A DNA stretch of 64,000 bases from Zopfochytrium polystomum (GCA_025765615.1 JAIVFJ010000026.1:124001-188000), one strand, 5' to 3'; positions 32,101 through 44,479 are shown, counted from the first letter of the stretch. Translations and numbers: made by a program. The notes: generated by a model not told the origin, from the letters alone.

Positions 32101-33462
32101 AAACTTTTCTGTCCCTCACAGTTCTTCTTCTCTCGCCCCTCCCTGGTGTCGCTCGATACCGTCCTTCTCGCTTCATACCGCCTCCACTCCTTGACCCCCG
32201 ATACCATAAGTCCTGCAACTTTGTTGAAACCGTTTACTCCGCTCCTTCGAGGGCAATACCCCATCTTCAACGCGTACCCGCACTTTGTGGTGGATTACCA
32301 AAGCAAAATGCGCGAGAAGGTTCGGAAGGACGAGGAAGCGCTGATGCGAAGGCGGTGAGTTTGCGGGTGGGCGTTGTTCGCGGCGTAACACTGACTTTAT
32401 TTTCTTTAGGAAAATGACAAATGAAATCAATCGACTGGCTGACCGGCTGGAAGACGATCGTAGAGCGTGGGAGGAGGCTGACTGGAAGATGAACGAAATG
32501 GTCGAGAGCTGGTGGGAAAATCTGATGAGTACGTCCTTTTGCATTTGAACGATTGCAAGTCGCGCTGGGTTGGTATCTCAAACACAAACTTTAACCAGAT
32601 TCCGAGGAGACTCACGAAGAAAGGAGGGCAAGGTGAGCGCTTCTTTTAAACGCGACTTAAACGATTTAATACGACTTAACAATGTGTGCAGGCTTGACGC
32701 TATGGAAAAGGATCAGCGCATCCGCGCTTTGGAGCGCATCGCAGACGGTCTGTTGCCAGATAGCGCGCTCCCTCTTTTTAGCTATAACACGCAATCCTGA
32801 CGCTCGTCATCACCCTTCCAGCGCGCAAATCCTTCCTCTCGCAGCACCAGTCCACGACGCAAGCGCACACGGCGGCCCTCGCGCGCGCCGTGGGAAGCAA
32901 CCGCCGCGCTCACGAGACGCACCGCGACGCGTACGACCTCGACAGCCGGTTTCTTGCGATGGAGCGTGAGTGGCTGGCGCGGCGTGAAGAGCTGCTCGAA
33001 GCGCGCACCGAGATGGAGCACCGTGACTGGGAGCGCGCGGAGAGGCTCGTGCGCGGCGCGGGCGACATTGGCGTGCCCGCGACGGAGAGGCGTGCTCCGG
33101 GCGAGCCGGCGGCGAGAGGAAGGAGACCCGCCGATCGCGACGGCGGCAGTGGGGGTGCGGTGCAGAGTGGCGGTGGCGAGCATGTGGATAGATCGATTCG
33201 GTTGCCGTCCGCGACAGAGGCACTGAGGCGGGCGATGGATCGGAGCCGTGAGCGCTCCGGCGACGACGGCTTCGTTGGGATGACTCAGTTGCCGGAGGCC
33301 GGAGAGGAATTGTCTTCGCCAAGGGCGTGGTCTCCCGAGCTTTTGGAGGAGTCTCGATATCGACGTCGAGATGAAGTTGATTCGGAGAATACTGCATGGG
33401 CCGGCTACGATGACGGACGATGGAAGGGAAAGGGAAAAGATGTTAGTCCGTTAGGGGGCTAA
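29179..33462 (+). CDS. TBC1D31: TBC1D31 (WDR67) orthologue, WD40-TBC-coiled-coil protein
   Basis: A centriolar-satellite/ciliary-base protein in animals. Nineteen exons join in phase to 1,071 residues, almost the human length (1,066): 29179-29297, 29385-29672, 29720-29835, 29901-30085, 30141-30370, 30421-30535, 30582-30671, 30729-30920, 30967-31092, 31162-31238, 31290-31436, 31488-31621, 31678-31811, 31880-32059, 32122-32354, 32410-32528, 32599-32632, 32692-32747, 32822-33462. The first half is a WD40 propeller (SHISVHPRGEPLAISTS, ASFSPTGESVITAFNDG). The TBC half has RFLRHYGAYPDDFR, IWRFLLRLPENRGPYETLL, INWCQKWWDYFPNPP and GQYPIFNAYPHFVVDYQ. The C terminus is a charged coiled coil with a low-complexity tail. 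The TBC domain shows no IxxDxxR arginine finger, so Rab-GAP activity is unlikely, as in the animal protein. Confidence 0.93.
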
Positions 33463-34080
33463 AATGTCCTTTTTCTTCTGTCTGCTTTGTGAGTTATGAT
33501 GATATTGCAGCAACAATTTGCATCGCCAATTTGTGAATGCATTCGCTTAATGGGTCCTCGCCTAGACAAAAGATTAGCAGTAGTGGAAGCGGTGTTGTTA
33601 TTGTGGGAAAAAGGGGTTTGCTAGCTCTGGCAAATCGCCCTCTTCAACAGATTTTGATACACCACCACTGCCATCACCACAAATTCCAAACAGGGGACAG
33701 TAGTGATCCTGCAGTGCAAAAAAAAAACTGTGTCAAGCAAAGGTGCTTGTTCAGAACGATTCCTTAAACTTTCTGTGTCGGCGTCAGTGCACTGCCAGCG
33801 AGGAAAACTGTAAGCTAGGAAGTTTGGTTTTAGAAGAGTAAGTTAGGAGTGGTTCAACGCTTACTTGCAAAACACAAGGTCAACCAGTTTTCCGTCTTTG
33901 GCAAAGTTACCTCTGGCTGTTGTAAGAAGACTCTTTACAATTGTGGGGAACTCTGGGGACTTTACTGTTTTGTGTCCGCGTTAGTTGATTTCCCTAACAA
34001 CAAACTCCTTCAAACCCCCCCAGTAGTTTCAGACCCTCCTACATCGTCCACACATACAGCCCCACATCTTTTCTCACATC
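33463..34080. other. Intergenic between TBC1D31 and LINE remnant
   Basis: Six hundred bases, no coding signal seen. An A-run lies near 33719-33727. Confidence 0.4.
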
Positions 34081-34830
34081 ATGCTCCCTCCTCCTCTTGA
34101 CGAATGCTGCTCTGTGCTTGAGTCCCTTGCTTCCAATAAGGCTCCCGGCCCCTCCCAGGTCTCTCGCAAACTCTTACTCTTGTCCAGCCCCAACACCGTC
34201 TCTCTCGTCCTTTCCCTCGTTCAATGCACCTTCCTTGTCCTTGATGCTCCCTCCACATGGACCCTCACTGTCATTTCCCAATCCTGAAGAAAGATGCTTG
34301 GGGGGATGTAACTAACCTTCGGCCCATCAGTCTCTGCAAACTTGCTGCCAAAGTAGTTCAGCATGTCTGCCTTCATCGCTTATCCCAAATCCTCTCCAGT
34401 TCCCCTGAGATCCTCAAAGGCAGTAACTTCTCCACCCTCCCAGGCTCCTCACCTGACCCGCCTATTCATTTAGTTTGCTCTGCTCTTGATTACTGTCATG
34501 AAACCTCCTTCCCTCTTCCTCCTTCTCAACGACATCAAGAAGCCTTTCGACAGCGCACCTGTTGCTGGCCTCGTTTCTGCCTGGTACTGTATTCGCCTGC
34601 CTGAGTCTTACGTCCACATGTGTGTCAACACCAAGCTCGGTTTGGCTCCTTCGTCATTACTGCCTTTGGCCCACGACCTTCCCCATTGCTCTGCGCACTT
34701 GACAAGCACACCCGCCGCATCACCGACGGCTCCTGCGTTCAATCGCGTTTTGAGTTACGCTGAAACGAATTGGTTGCGACGATCGGTGGAGAGTTGCGCT
34801 GTCCGAGCTGTCGAGATCAAGTAGTCGTCG
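34081..34830 (+). pseudogene. Degenerate non-LTR (LINE) reverse transcriptase fragment
   Basis: Fragments typical of LINE reverse transcriptases appear in the expected order but in different frames: SNKAPGPSQV near 34135 (block 1), PILKKDAWGDVTNLRPISL near 34277-34335 (block 2), and LNDIKKPFDSAPV near 34520-34560, which corresponds to the motif A region with its Asp. Frameshifts and stops separate them, and the catalytic YADD-type block is not seen. This is a dead, 5'- and 3'-truncated copy. Confidence 0.72.
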
Positions 34831-35931
34831 CAAAAGTACTGAAAAGGAGGTCGAGGTTGTCAGCTAAAAATTCGTTGTGGGCCGAAATAGGGTCGTCGCA
34901 GTCTCAGCCTTCAGAAACTGGCATTCTCCCGCTAGCGTCCGCTAGGTGAGTCGTCGTTCTCTAGAAAGAACGGGCGGGAGAGTGCGATCGCAACCAGACG
35001 CGGGCGCTCCGTTTTTCCCTCTCTCTATCCCTCTCCTCTCGTTTCTTTCTCTGGCGGGCGACGACGATGGCCAGGGGCCGTCCTCACCGCGAGGCGGACG
35101 GTGGAAGGGCAGAGCAGCGGTGGGGCGGCCTTTGGCTGCCTCCGCTGCCGACTCGTGCAGAAGATGGCAGTATACGACGACGGCTCTGACGGCCGCCGTC
35201 CTTTGTTTTTACTTCTATCTCTCTCTCCTCTTCTATGTACCCTCTCGTCTCGCGGGTTTGGAATGGCGGTGGGGGGTGGAGTGCGTGGACATCTTTCCCC
35301 TTCTCTTTCTCTCCTCTTTCTCTGTCAGTCTCGGCCGCGCGGCCCCGCAACGCCCATGTTGCATGTTGGGCGAGCGGGCGCGCATGGCGCGGGGCTGGCG
35401 TGAAGCGCTCACTTTTCTGTTCCCTTTCCTCCTGACATGTCCCCGTTTTGGTGGATTCCCCGAACTTTTTTCTCGATTCTTTTCTCCCCGTCTCCGTTCT
35501 CTCTGCTCTTTCTGTTTCAGTCTCCCTCTCTGTCTATCTGTTCCTGCTGGCTCAACCCACGTTGTTTAGGACTTTCTGTTGACTTTTCCTTTCTTTATTG
35601 ATCTTAGTTGTGCTGTAGTGACCCTTTGATTTGATAAGTGACCGGAGTTACTCACCCCTGTTTTCCCATTAGGCCGCAAAGTGTGCATCCCGATCCCTGT
35701 CTCCCTGCGTTGCTGGGTGCGTTATTTTTCAAGGCATATCCCAATCCAATTTGAGCTTCCATCCTCTCGGTTCTGTAGCCCTGAGAAATCTTGCCACCCA
35801 ACTGCGACCCAGCACAGCGTAATTCCGTCGACATTGGTTGTTCTACATACATACCTCAAGGCTGATGAATCCACAGCCGGAGCTCTTCCCATCCGCACCC
35901 ACCCTTCCAAGAGCCGCCGAACTCAGTGAAA
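34831..35931. other. Intergenic, pyrimidine-rich
   Basis: About 1.1 kb with CT-rich plus-strand tracts (for example 35010-35060, 35200-35240, 35300-35330, 35460-35540) and no supported gene. Its right end should hold the promoter of the coiled-coil gene; ATGGATTTCAAG followed by GTAAAG at 35932-35943 may be part of a leader exon. Confidence 0.4.
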
Positions 35932-36016
35932 ATGGATTTCAAGGTAAAGGCGCGTCGTTGTGTTGAAAATGGCAACGCAATGAAATCAGCTGGCAGACGG
36001 CCCAGTCTCAAGTATC

Positions 36017-39000
36017 ATGCGGGACTCAGAGGAAGTCCTACAGCAAAATTACCTCCGCTTCCAAAAATCACTTTTACAGTCTGTGGACCGACAAGTGGTG
36101 CAAATTCAAGCGAAGCTGAGCGAGAATGAAGTCGTTCTAAAAAGGACGGTCGACGAACGCGATCACATTGGAGCATCGCTTTACAAAGCTCAACTAGAGG
36201 TTGATCGTGCGAACGAAAGAATCGAGAGAACGTAAGATTTTGAACAAGATTGCTGCCCAATGCTGATCGAAACGCTCTTCAAGCAATGCTGTCGCTAAAC
36301 ATTTCGAGGATGAACTTCATGTCATTGCCGGGGAGAAAGAAGCATCCGAGCGCGTCGTGAAAGAGCTGGAGAAGAAGAACAAGGCATCGCACAACTGGGT
36401 ACTTGATTTATTCAGAATGTTCTCATAAAACTTCAACAGGCATTGTTGGAAGAAGTGGAGAAGCTGAAAGAAAGGCTTGGAGAAACTGTCACAAAGTCCT
36501 CTCAGCTGACCGATATCAATACGGCTTACCACTCGGACATCAAAATTCATCGAAGGATTGAAGAAAAGCTGAAAAAAGAACTTGAATACGTCGATGAGCG
36601 GCGGCGTGAGGCCAAGTCCGATTTGGAAGACCAGCGAAAGATGTGCGAGAAGGTGAAATGCACCATTGCCAGGAAGTGACTGAGGTCTGTTTCGAACAGC
36701 TTCAACAAAGAAATGCCGAAATAGAATTGATTCTCGAGGCACAGAAGCACGAAACCGCTATGGCTACACAAGCTGTAGCGAAAATGCACATTGGTAAGCT
36801 TAAATGAAACTGTACAAACTCTTTGTGAAGCGTGGAACCTAACTGCTGAACAGAGATCAGCCACCTTACGAACGAGAAAAATCTTATGCAAAAGCAATGG
36901 GAAGACGCGATGACGGCGATGGGGAAACGGGACGAAACATTTCAAGCTGTCACGGGACAGAAAGAGAAAGTTTTAGAGCAGTTGCTCGATCTATCGAACA
37001 TGAACCGCGCTTTAAAATTGGACAAGGAAGATGCAGAGAAGAAGCTGGCAAACGCGGATCTAGGTGCAGTCTAGTTTTCTGCTTTGCCTGCTGTAACCTC
37101 ACTACATGTAGAGAAGAAGGCCCTTGAAAATCAAGTTCAGTTTTTGAGAAGCAATTTATTTGTTCTCGAGAACAAGAATCGAGATTCAAGGAGCGCAATC
37201 GTTGAAGCCCAGGTTGCCGAATCTCTCTACAAACAAGAACTTGAGCGCGTGAGCAAGTATCATAAGGTTTGATGAGCTCCTGTGACGTTCAATACTGACT
37301 TTACTTGAGCAAGCTGACGAAAGACGAGCTCGAAAGAAAATCTTCGTCAATTTCGGAGCTCAAATGCAAACTTGACTCCCTCAAACAGAGCTTTGATGAA
37401 AAAATTCGAAATGAGACAATAGTGGTTAGTGTTTGTCGTGTGAGCGTCACGTCAATGACACTAGTAAACGTCGTAGCAAGTTGCACGCAAAGAAGAAGCA
37501 GTAATTGCTCAAGCTTTGTCTGAAGTATCCCAAGTGAAGAAGGAAGAAGAGGGGAAAAATATTGACCTCAGACACGAAAATGCAGAGCTTCGATTGACAG
37601 TTCGAAAGCTTCAAGATAATCTGGTACGCTTGCCGAACGTTAAAGATCTGCGTAATTGATCAGATTTCTTGTTGAAGGCAGTCATCACATTAGACAAGCA
37701 GAAGCTTCAACACCTGTTTGACGACGTGATCAAACACTATGGAAGCCTGTACGAGGAGGCGAAGCACTGGCTTTACGACCTTGAAAGAAAGGAACACGAC
37801 ATTAATTACATGCGGGCTACTATTCAAGAGCTTACAGAAGGCAAGTGTTCGGTACGCATATCTTACAACAGAACTAATTGTATTCCCAGTCGACAAGACT
37901 CGACCATTTCAAATGGCAATCGCCAAGCTTCAAAAAGAGCTTGCCGCAGCGAAGGCAGAGAACGATAACATTCAAAATATGTGGTTGGATGCTCAAAAAG
38001 AAAACCTAAAGTGCAAGAACGATATCGCTCGATTTCGTGATGACAATATGTTCTTGAGGGTTTGTAGAATCAAATGCTTAGCACCAATAACATATTGTCG
38101 GCCTACATTATAGACTCAGCTGGGAATAACGGACACTGTCAAGATCAAAACGGCTAAAGAAATTCAAGAGGCGAAAGAAAAATCCTTTGAGCAGAAAATG
38201 GAGAACGCCAAACTTTACTCCGAGCTTCGAAAATTGCAGCCGTTGGTTGACGAATATCGACAGAAAATGGTACTGCACTCCGCCATTATTTTTGAAAGTA
38301 ATTGGTGGGTTCTAGCTTGACCTGGAACAGCAGCTGTTGGAGGCCAAGGTTCACATTCAAAAGGAACACGTCCATGGACATGTAAGACGTTCCAGTTTCT
38401 GCAACAAGAGCTGATCCTCGCCTCAAAGACGGAAAAGACTATGTTGTCGACGGAACTAAGGCGGCTCTATGAAGATCGAAAGGAAGTCAGCCGTGCTCGC
38501 ATGCTGGATGAGCGGTCGGCCCAAGCCCAAGAGCGCAAATTCATTCTAGCTAAAGAGATGATTGAGAAGCTGAAGGCCGACAGGGCAGATTTGCAGAAGA
38601 AGTGCTTTGACTACAAGACCCGCGCTGAGGATATGGAGAGGAGGTACTTTGACGCCCAAATGCAAGCAAAAAATCTAGCGGAGAAGGCCGGGAAGACCGT
38701 TGGTGAAATAACGTCGAGGTAAGTCGACGGAGTAGCTACTCCTTTCACTAACGACACCGAGACAGGTTATGCGGCAACGGAAAGCCGTTGTTGACAGACA
38801 GCGACGGAACAAAGCTTCCATCGCCTCGAAATGTTGTCAGTCTGGTTCCAATTAAACTACCACCTCCCGTTTGGGCCAGCCTGGCCACAACCCCACGATC
38901 GAAAAGTGTGGCTTCCTCGGAGCCACTTCCTACGGAGATCACGGGTAACTCCAACTGACTCAGCTGACTGAAATACTGAAGAAATTAAGACGAGAATCCG

Positions 39001-39820
39001 GCAAGCTCGTCCCCGGTTCCTGTCTCAAATACAGACGAATTACCAGGTAGGACAGAAGCATTTTGCACTCTATTCAGTTTGTATCCGATTTAACGATCCG
39101 GAAGACTTTGAATCCTGGCGGCTCAAGATCGTTTCACTGACGTCGGAGCGAACTTTTCTTGTAAACGAAAACACGATTCTAAAAGGAAAAGTCGAAGAGG
39201 TCCGTAGGCTGGTTGATACAAAAAGCATTTAATCCCACTAACGGAATTGCGACAAAACCAGCTGAATTCCACTATAGCGAGGATGGAGCGAGCCGCTTCG
39301 GACACTCATATGACGCTCAGAGCTAACGAGAAGCAGCTTCGCGCCGCAATAGAGGATCATAAATTTGCCATGGCTCGCTTCCAAAGAGCTCAGAAAGTCG
39401 CGGCTGTCATTGAGCAGCAGTTCAAGGTGTTTTTTTTTCCCTTAAAAAATGCAATGACCAAACTCCTTTCACTAGGAGGCGAAACCGAACACTCGGATAA
39501 ATTATTCTTACTCAAACGAGGCCGAGCCGTCGACGCAGCTGATAGCCGCCCTGATGGTTAGAGGGCATGACTTCTGTGAGCTGCACGATGCGGACAAGTC
39601 TTTACAATCCACCGTTGGCGGTGATTTGCTTTCCCAGAAGTTAAAAGGAATTCCATCGCCTCTTCCCGAGTCGGACAAAGGAGGATGTGAGTTTATTCAG
39701 CTCGTCTACGCTCAATCTGACCAGACGAGCCGACCTTCAGCAGACACAAAAGTACGCAAGCCTGCAGGTCGAAAGAAGGCTCCTGGAACAGGCACTAGGG
39801 AGCTGATCAAAAATCCTTGA
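36017..39820 (+). CDS. Long coiled-coil protein, probable axonemal/basal-body component
   Basis: A many-exon gene (at least 14 short introns) encoding about 1,000 residues, nearly all heptad-rich coiled coil. Example junctions: IERT-NAVAKHFEDELH at about 36231/36285, KASHNW-ALLEEVEKL at about 36399/36441, and QRKMCEK-LQQRNAEIEL at about 36651/36702. A segment EKNLMQKQWEDAMTAMGKRD resembles part of CCDC40-type ciliary coiled-coil proteins, but the rest does not align convincingly, so I give no name. Near 38780-38950 a Pro/Ser-rich spacer interrupts the coils; a further coil FESWRLKIVSLTSERTFLV follows and the C terminus is basic (GRKKAPGTGTREL). The start at 36017 is the first ATG in the coiled-coil frame; a four-codon upstream exon (MDFK) is out of phase with it. 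An AATAAA lies 10 nt after the stop. Confidence 0.75.
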
Positions 39821-39829
39821 AAGGAGTGA

Positions 39830-39835
39830 AATAAA
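39830..39835 (+). terminator. Polyadenylation signal AATAAA of the coiled-coil gene
   Basis: AATAAA begins ten bases after the stop codon, followed by GTAATTT-type sequence. Unusually close to the stop but in the right orientation. Confidence 0.5.
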
Positions 39836-40740
39836 TGTAATTTAATAGCGACCCGGAAATCAACCACAAGTATGGTTGGAAAATTTTCGTGACCTAAAAA
39901 TGGCCGCCTCGTATATAAGGTCGTGGGAGTTACACGAAGCGACATTGTCAACGACTTTTTCGCTCCATCTCGGTTGCGTATCTGCGACAGCAATCGCTGG
40001 TAATCAAACCATATGCGTGGAGTTAGCGAAGCGGAGGCGCACCGAGAGCTGGAATACTACGCGACTGTGAAGCTCGCTTCACGATGGCGGAAAAATCGGT
40101 TTGAGACACACCTATTTTCGTGATCAGCTCGTTAATGGCACCTTGATCCAAAAAAGATGCGGTTCCGCTGGATTCATGAGCGATGCTATGAAAGGTTGCC
40201 AGGTTCAACCGTTCCTGCTCGGTACGGTGGAAAGATTGAAAGCGGAAACGAGAGCGGCCACAACCACGAGTTTTCTACTGTGATGGACTGCCCAGTGCGA
40301 ACGGACTTGCGGGTTGTTCCCCCCACCCCCTCCGACTCTGGTTGATCGAACCGGAGTCGGCAATGCCCGACACACAATCAGTGAAGCCCTAACAGCTTGA
40401 TGAGCGGGATAGCGTCAGTCAGCCTCTTCGTCTTGGCTCAGTTAGCTTTTCCCTGAGCATATGCGCAGTGAGCAGCGATGCGAGATCAAGCACCGTGTGT
40501 TCCATGTTTCCCCACATATTTAATATCCTTCTGTCGAGTTCCATCCTTCTCCAGCCTATTCATTGTTTCCACGGCTGAGAATTCTCCGGGTGATATTTCT
40601 TCCGGTCTCCATCATCACAAGCTTAGGAACCTTCTCGATAGAATTTTGGTACATGATGCAAAATTGACCTCTAGAGATCCTTTTCTTTCACACGAAAGCT
40701 ACAAATGCCTGTGCAGCTTTCAGTTGTAAAGGTCGCTTTT
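39836..40740. other. Gene-poor region left of the copia remnant
   Basis: About 0.9 kb. A TATATAAGG motif at about 39911-39919 could be a TATA box, but no convincing gene follows. Composition turns AT-richer than the flanking genes. Confidence 0.35.
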
Positions 40741-41720
40741 GAAAGGCGTTTGCCAAAACAGTCTTTGGTAGATCTTTAACATCTTCACGAATTATTCCTT
40801 GGCCACTTTGTTCAACGTGGTCAGAGGATTTGTCAGTTATTGTCAGAATCATGATGAGAGTCAGTTTCCATGCTGTCTTCAGCGCTTTCCCAAAAGTTGG
40901 TTATATCATCGTGAGTATCGATAGCAAGTCTCAAGCGTGATGTCTCGTCCAAAGTCTGATGCAGAAAAAAATTTTTTGGTTGAAACTGGGGAATATGGCT
41001 TCATGAAAGGCAACATGATAGTGATCCAAGACACAGCCTGAAGTAAAGTCATTGATCACAAGGGTGTTCATTAGAACCAAGAAATAGACCCATTGATTCT
41101 TTTTAGAGAAGTGGTGGATTTTCTTTTAGCTTTTGGAAGTAAAGTTACTACAAGGCATCCAAATATTTTTAGGTGGCCAATTTGGCCTTGTCTGTGGTAC
41201 CAGTCAGAAAATAACCAAGACTAGAGTTAGGCGATTCTCTAGCTCTGTTGGCAGTGTCTGGGTATGTGCCATTGTGCATTAACTGGTAGGGTCAAATTTA
41301 CTTGCTTCAGAATGACATTGGGACAGCTGAACACTGCATCATAGTCCTGTGGAGGCAGGAAACGGATGTATACCACTTTGCAATTTCCTCTGGGACATCA
41401 TTTGGTTTGCTGATCTCCACTTACTTTTTGAACCAGTCATCGCCAGTGAAACCCACAGCGTTACTAGTGGAGTATTTTGCTCGGAGCCAAGTGATGTGGA
41501 CATAGAATGTATCCTTGTCCTGCGTCTTGTTTCATTCATTGTCGTCCTCAATTTTACAGCGGTCATTGAGAATGGAGACTGCTTTCCAATGTTTTTCGTG
41601 GTCCAACATACAGTCACGAATGAGTTTGTCTCATGGTGCCACGGCACGAGTCAATCGGTAGTGATACTCGAGTTTGAGTTTGCTGTGTTTGAGTAGCTGG
41701 TTACGACCCACTCCATTGCC
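40741..41720 (-). mobile_element. Decayed Ty1/copia-like retrotransposon pol remnant
   Basis: On the minus strand broken frames show copia-type pol features: a stretch reading GQIGHLKIFGCLVV near 41150-41190, followed by PKAKRKSTTSLKRINGS, resembling the region after the integrase core where HLRVFGC and K-LxP precede FLGY. Many stops and frameshifts are present and no LTRs were identified. The call rests on a short motif plus context. Confidence 0.45.
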
Positions 41721-44479
41721 TCGCGGTGGGAGATTAGCAGGTAGGGGGACCAGTAGCTAGACGTTAGGTTTCACCTTGACCCTCAGTGATTCGTCAGTGA
41801 GGTAGTCGAGGTAGCCTTCATGTTAGAGTTTAGGCTGGATTACATTTTCCTCATGTAACATCCACTCAGCACTTGTCCAGTGAGCGAAGCACAAGTTGGC
41901 TGCACAACCTTTTCCTTTCGACTTCAACATTGCGGCTTCAGAACTTTAATTTCGATACGAAAATAAATTTGGGGTAAGTGTAGAGGTTTGTGTTGAATTG
42001 GATGGACACAAAACTCGTTTCAACAAGCAATGACCAGTGGCTCATGTCGTTCACAGGAAAATTTTCTTCAAGACCAAGTGATGTATCACAAGGACTCAGC
42101 TTTGCAGTTAAGCAGTTGTCGTTTTCGTCAGGTCTTCGACAACGACGAGTACAAAAACTTCTGTTTCGTCGATAGCAGGGCTGGCGACGGTAGTGGCTGA
42201 CGATGGATAGGAGTAATGGATAATGATATGGATATTGACGGCGGGAGCGAAGCGATCAGCTGTGAAAATAAAATGAAATGAATGGAATTACTGAATTCGA
42301 CAGCAGTGGGTCGAGTCATTTGGAATAGTCTTGTTAATAAATCCAAATTAGAATAAAATTGAACTTATTGAATTTGACAGCGAGAGCGAAGCAACCGGCA
42401 GTAAATTAAAGGGAATGGCGCGAATAGCACTTGAAATCGAATTTTCCGGATTAATAAAAAAAATTCCAGAACCAAGCTAGTTGAGTTCGACGTCGGAAGT
42501 GGCGGGCGGCGAAAATGAAGATAAAAATAATGATTCAAACTGAATGATTATAGTCCGGATTAATTTGTCGGGTGCTCCAAAAACAAATAATAATCCGGAG
42601 ATCTGGTCGTGGACAAGTTGAGAAACGTGTGTCAGCGGTCGGATTGCGATGAAAACTGATGAATCTCTCTTGGGTCCAGCTCGTGTAGGGTGAAAAACGC
42701 GCTTGGGAATGGTAGATCTCTTGTGCAGGGTCGGAAATCGCGGTGGATTCCAGGTTATTGTCTTTTAATGAAAGTCAACCCGAAGTTTTCTCCGCTCTTT
42801 CCTCTCGGACGCGTGTACTGGCGAGATAGCGACGCTTTGACCCAAATGCAGCGGCGATGTGCAGGCGCATCGGTCTTATTGGCTGGATCGTGAAAAACCG
42901 CACCTACCAGGTTTTTTTCTTGGCTTGAATGTCGCTCCTCTATTTGCTTACTTCTAGTCCAGATGAGTGAAGTGAAGCATCAGTGGCAAGAGGTTATTCA
43001 GTGGAAGCAATTTCAACCTTCACCTCGCCGAACCGCACCTCAAACGATTTTGGGTGTCTTTTGAGTACGTTCGCAAGGCGGATGATGGAAGGCAAGGTTC
43101 GTTCGTCTGTAGTTCCCTGAAGTGCGGCGTATTGGGTGACGCTTTCCAAAAAGCAATATGTGGAGGTCGTCGTGAAGACAGTCCAAATCTTATTAGACAA
43201 AGGTTTCCTTCAGTGTTGTCCAAAATTACGACGGAGCTTCATGCATGGAGCCAAAGCCCGGGGATACATGAATGAAATTCTTCGTGATTGTATCATACGA
43301 GATCAATGAAGTGTGGTTCTCGAATGTGTCTGGTCCAAGCAACGTTCGCCGGCCTCTCTTGCTCCTCTTGTTTGTCAAAGAATTCTCGCTCTCGAATTAT
43401 GGGAGACCGGACTACTCGAAAATATTAGTAAGTATGACATCCCCTGGAGGGCCAACCACGGCCTCATTTAGACAAGGTTCCGGCTCCTCAGTTTTCTGCC
43501 CTCGTAAGAGGTTGAATGAGCTCGATTCGAGCCGGATATGGTCAATTCAGAGCCCAAACCGCAATCGCCCGTGAGTCCTTTCTCCTGCATAGAGACGATA
43601 GATTGTATTGTTCTGTCAATGTTTGTCCTTCGCAGCGATAGCTAGTTCACTGAGCCACTTCCCACCCCCCTCCCCTCCTCGACAGTATGTCATCAACTTT
43701 GACACGCCTGGCGGCCTTGACGACAACGTTCACCGCATTGTCGTGCTGGTGCCAAGGGCAATTGTTGCAGTCCGAGCGCGGAACTTTTCCATAACTGGGC
43801 GAAGGATTGGCTTGGTTTGCGTTCTTTCTGCTCCTATCCTTTTCTTCTCGTTTCGTGCCGTCGCCATTTCATTCTGCCTTCGTCGGTAAACTGCTCGGAA
43901 GTATGTATTTAATATACAACGCGCGGATTGTTGGCGCGGCACGATGCACGAAAAGTTTGCCGTCTACTCCGACCGTCAAAAATCTGCGTGGCCTTTCATT
44001 CGGTGGGGATTTTGCATTTCTTTGTTTGAGGGGGTTTTCCCACTTAAAAAGCTCCACGTTGAGGCACGATAGGTAGAAGAAGTGAAAGTAAAAACAGGGG
44101 GATACACATATTAGATGGTTCCAGGAGCCGCGGGGTGGGGGTTGGTCTGGCATCCACGCTCGCCGCTGGGAAACACGGGTTGGGGAGGGGACATGAGGTG
44201 AGAGTGAGTGTTATACACAAACGTCATAAAAGGGTTGAGGTGCTTTCGGTAAGAATCAAAGTGGAAAATTGGAGTCGCCCTGGACGACTGATGGGAAAGT
44301 ACAGGAATTGTGGTTGGGCAAAAATGGGAGAAACGCGATTGGAGAGATGGGAGTGGTCCAAAAAACGAAGGAAAAAAAAGAAAGAAACACCTCCGTTTCG
44401 CGATCAGCCACAGGAAAAGAACTGGCTCGGACAATCAAGATCCATACTATCATACAAATTAGACTATTTGGCAGACTTT
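41721..44479. other. AT-rich gene-poor island
   Basis: About 2.7 kb with no recognised gene. 42180-42560 holds degenerate repeats (listed separately). Two uncharacterised open stretches look slightly coding-like: minus strand 43200-42994 (containing LPSIIRLANVLKRHPKSFEV) and plus strand about 43688-43815 (containing INFDTPGGLDDNVHRIVVLV). Neither has a matched neighbour or clear splice model, so they are not called genes. Confidence 0.35.
42200..42560. repeat. Degenerate tandem repeats
   Basis: Three related units of about 110-150 bp share a core of the form GACrGCGrGAGCGAAGC followed by TAAA-rich DNA: near 42237, near 42380 and, more diverged, near 42491. Repeated TGAATTCGAC/GAATTTGAC boundaries support a tandem origin. 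Confidence 0.5.

Noticed and set aside
42994..43223. Two overlapping minus-strand frames in the AT-rich island
   Set aside because: Short, no ATG context or splice partners, no recognised family.
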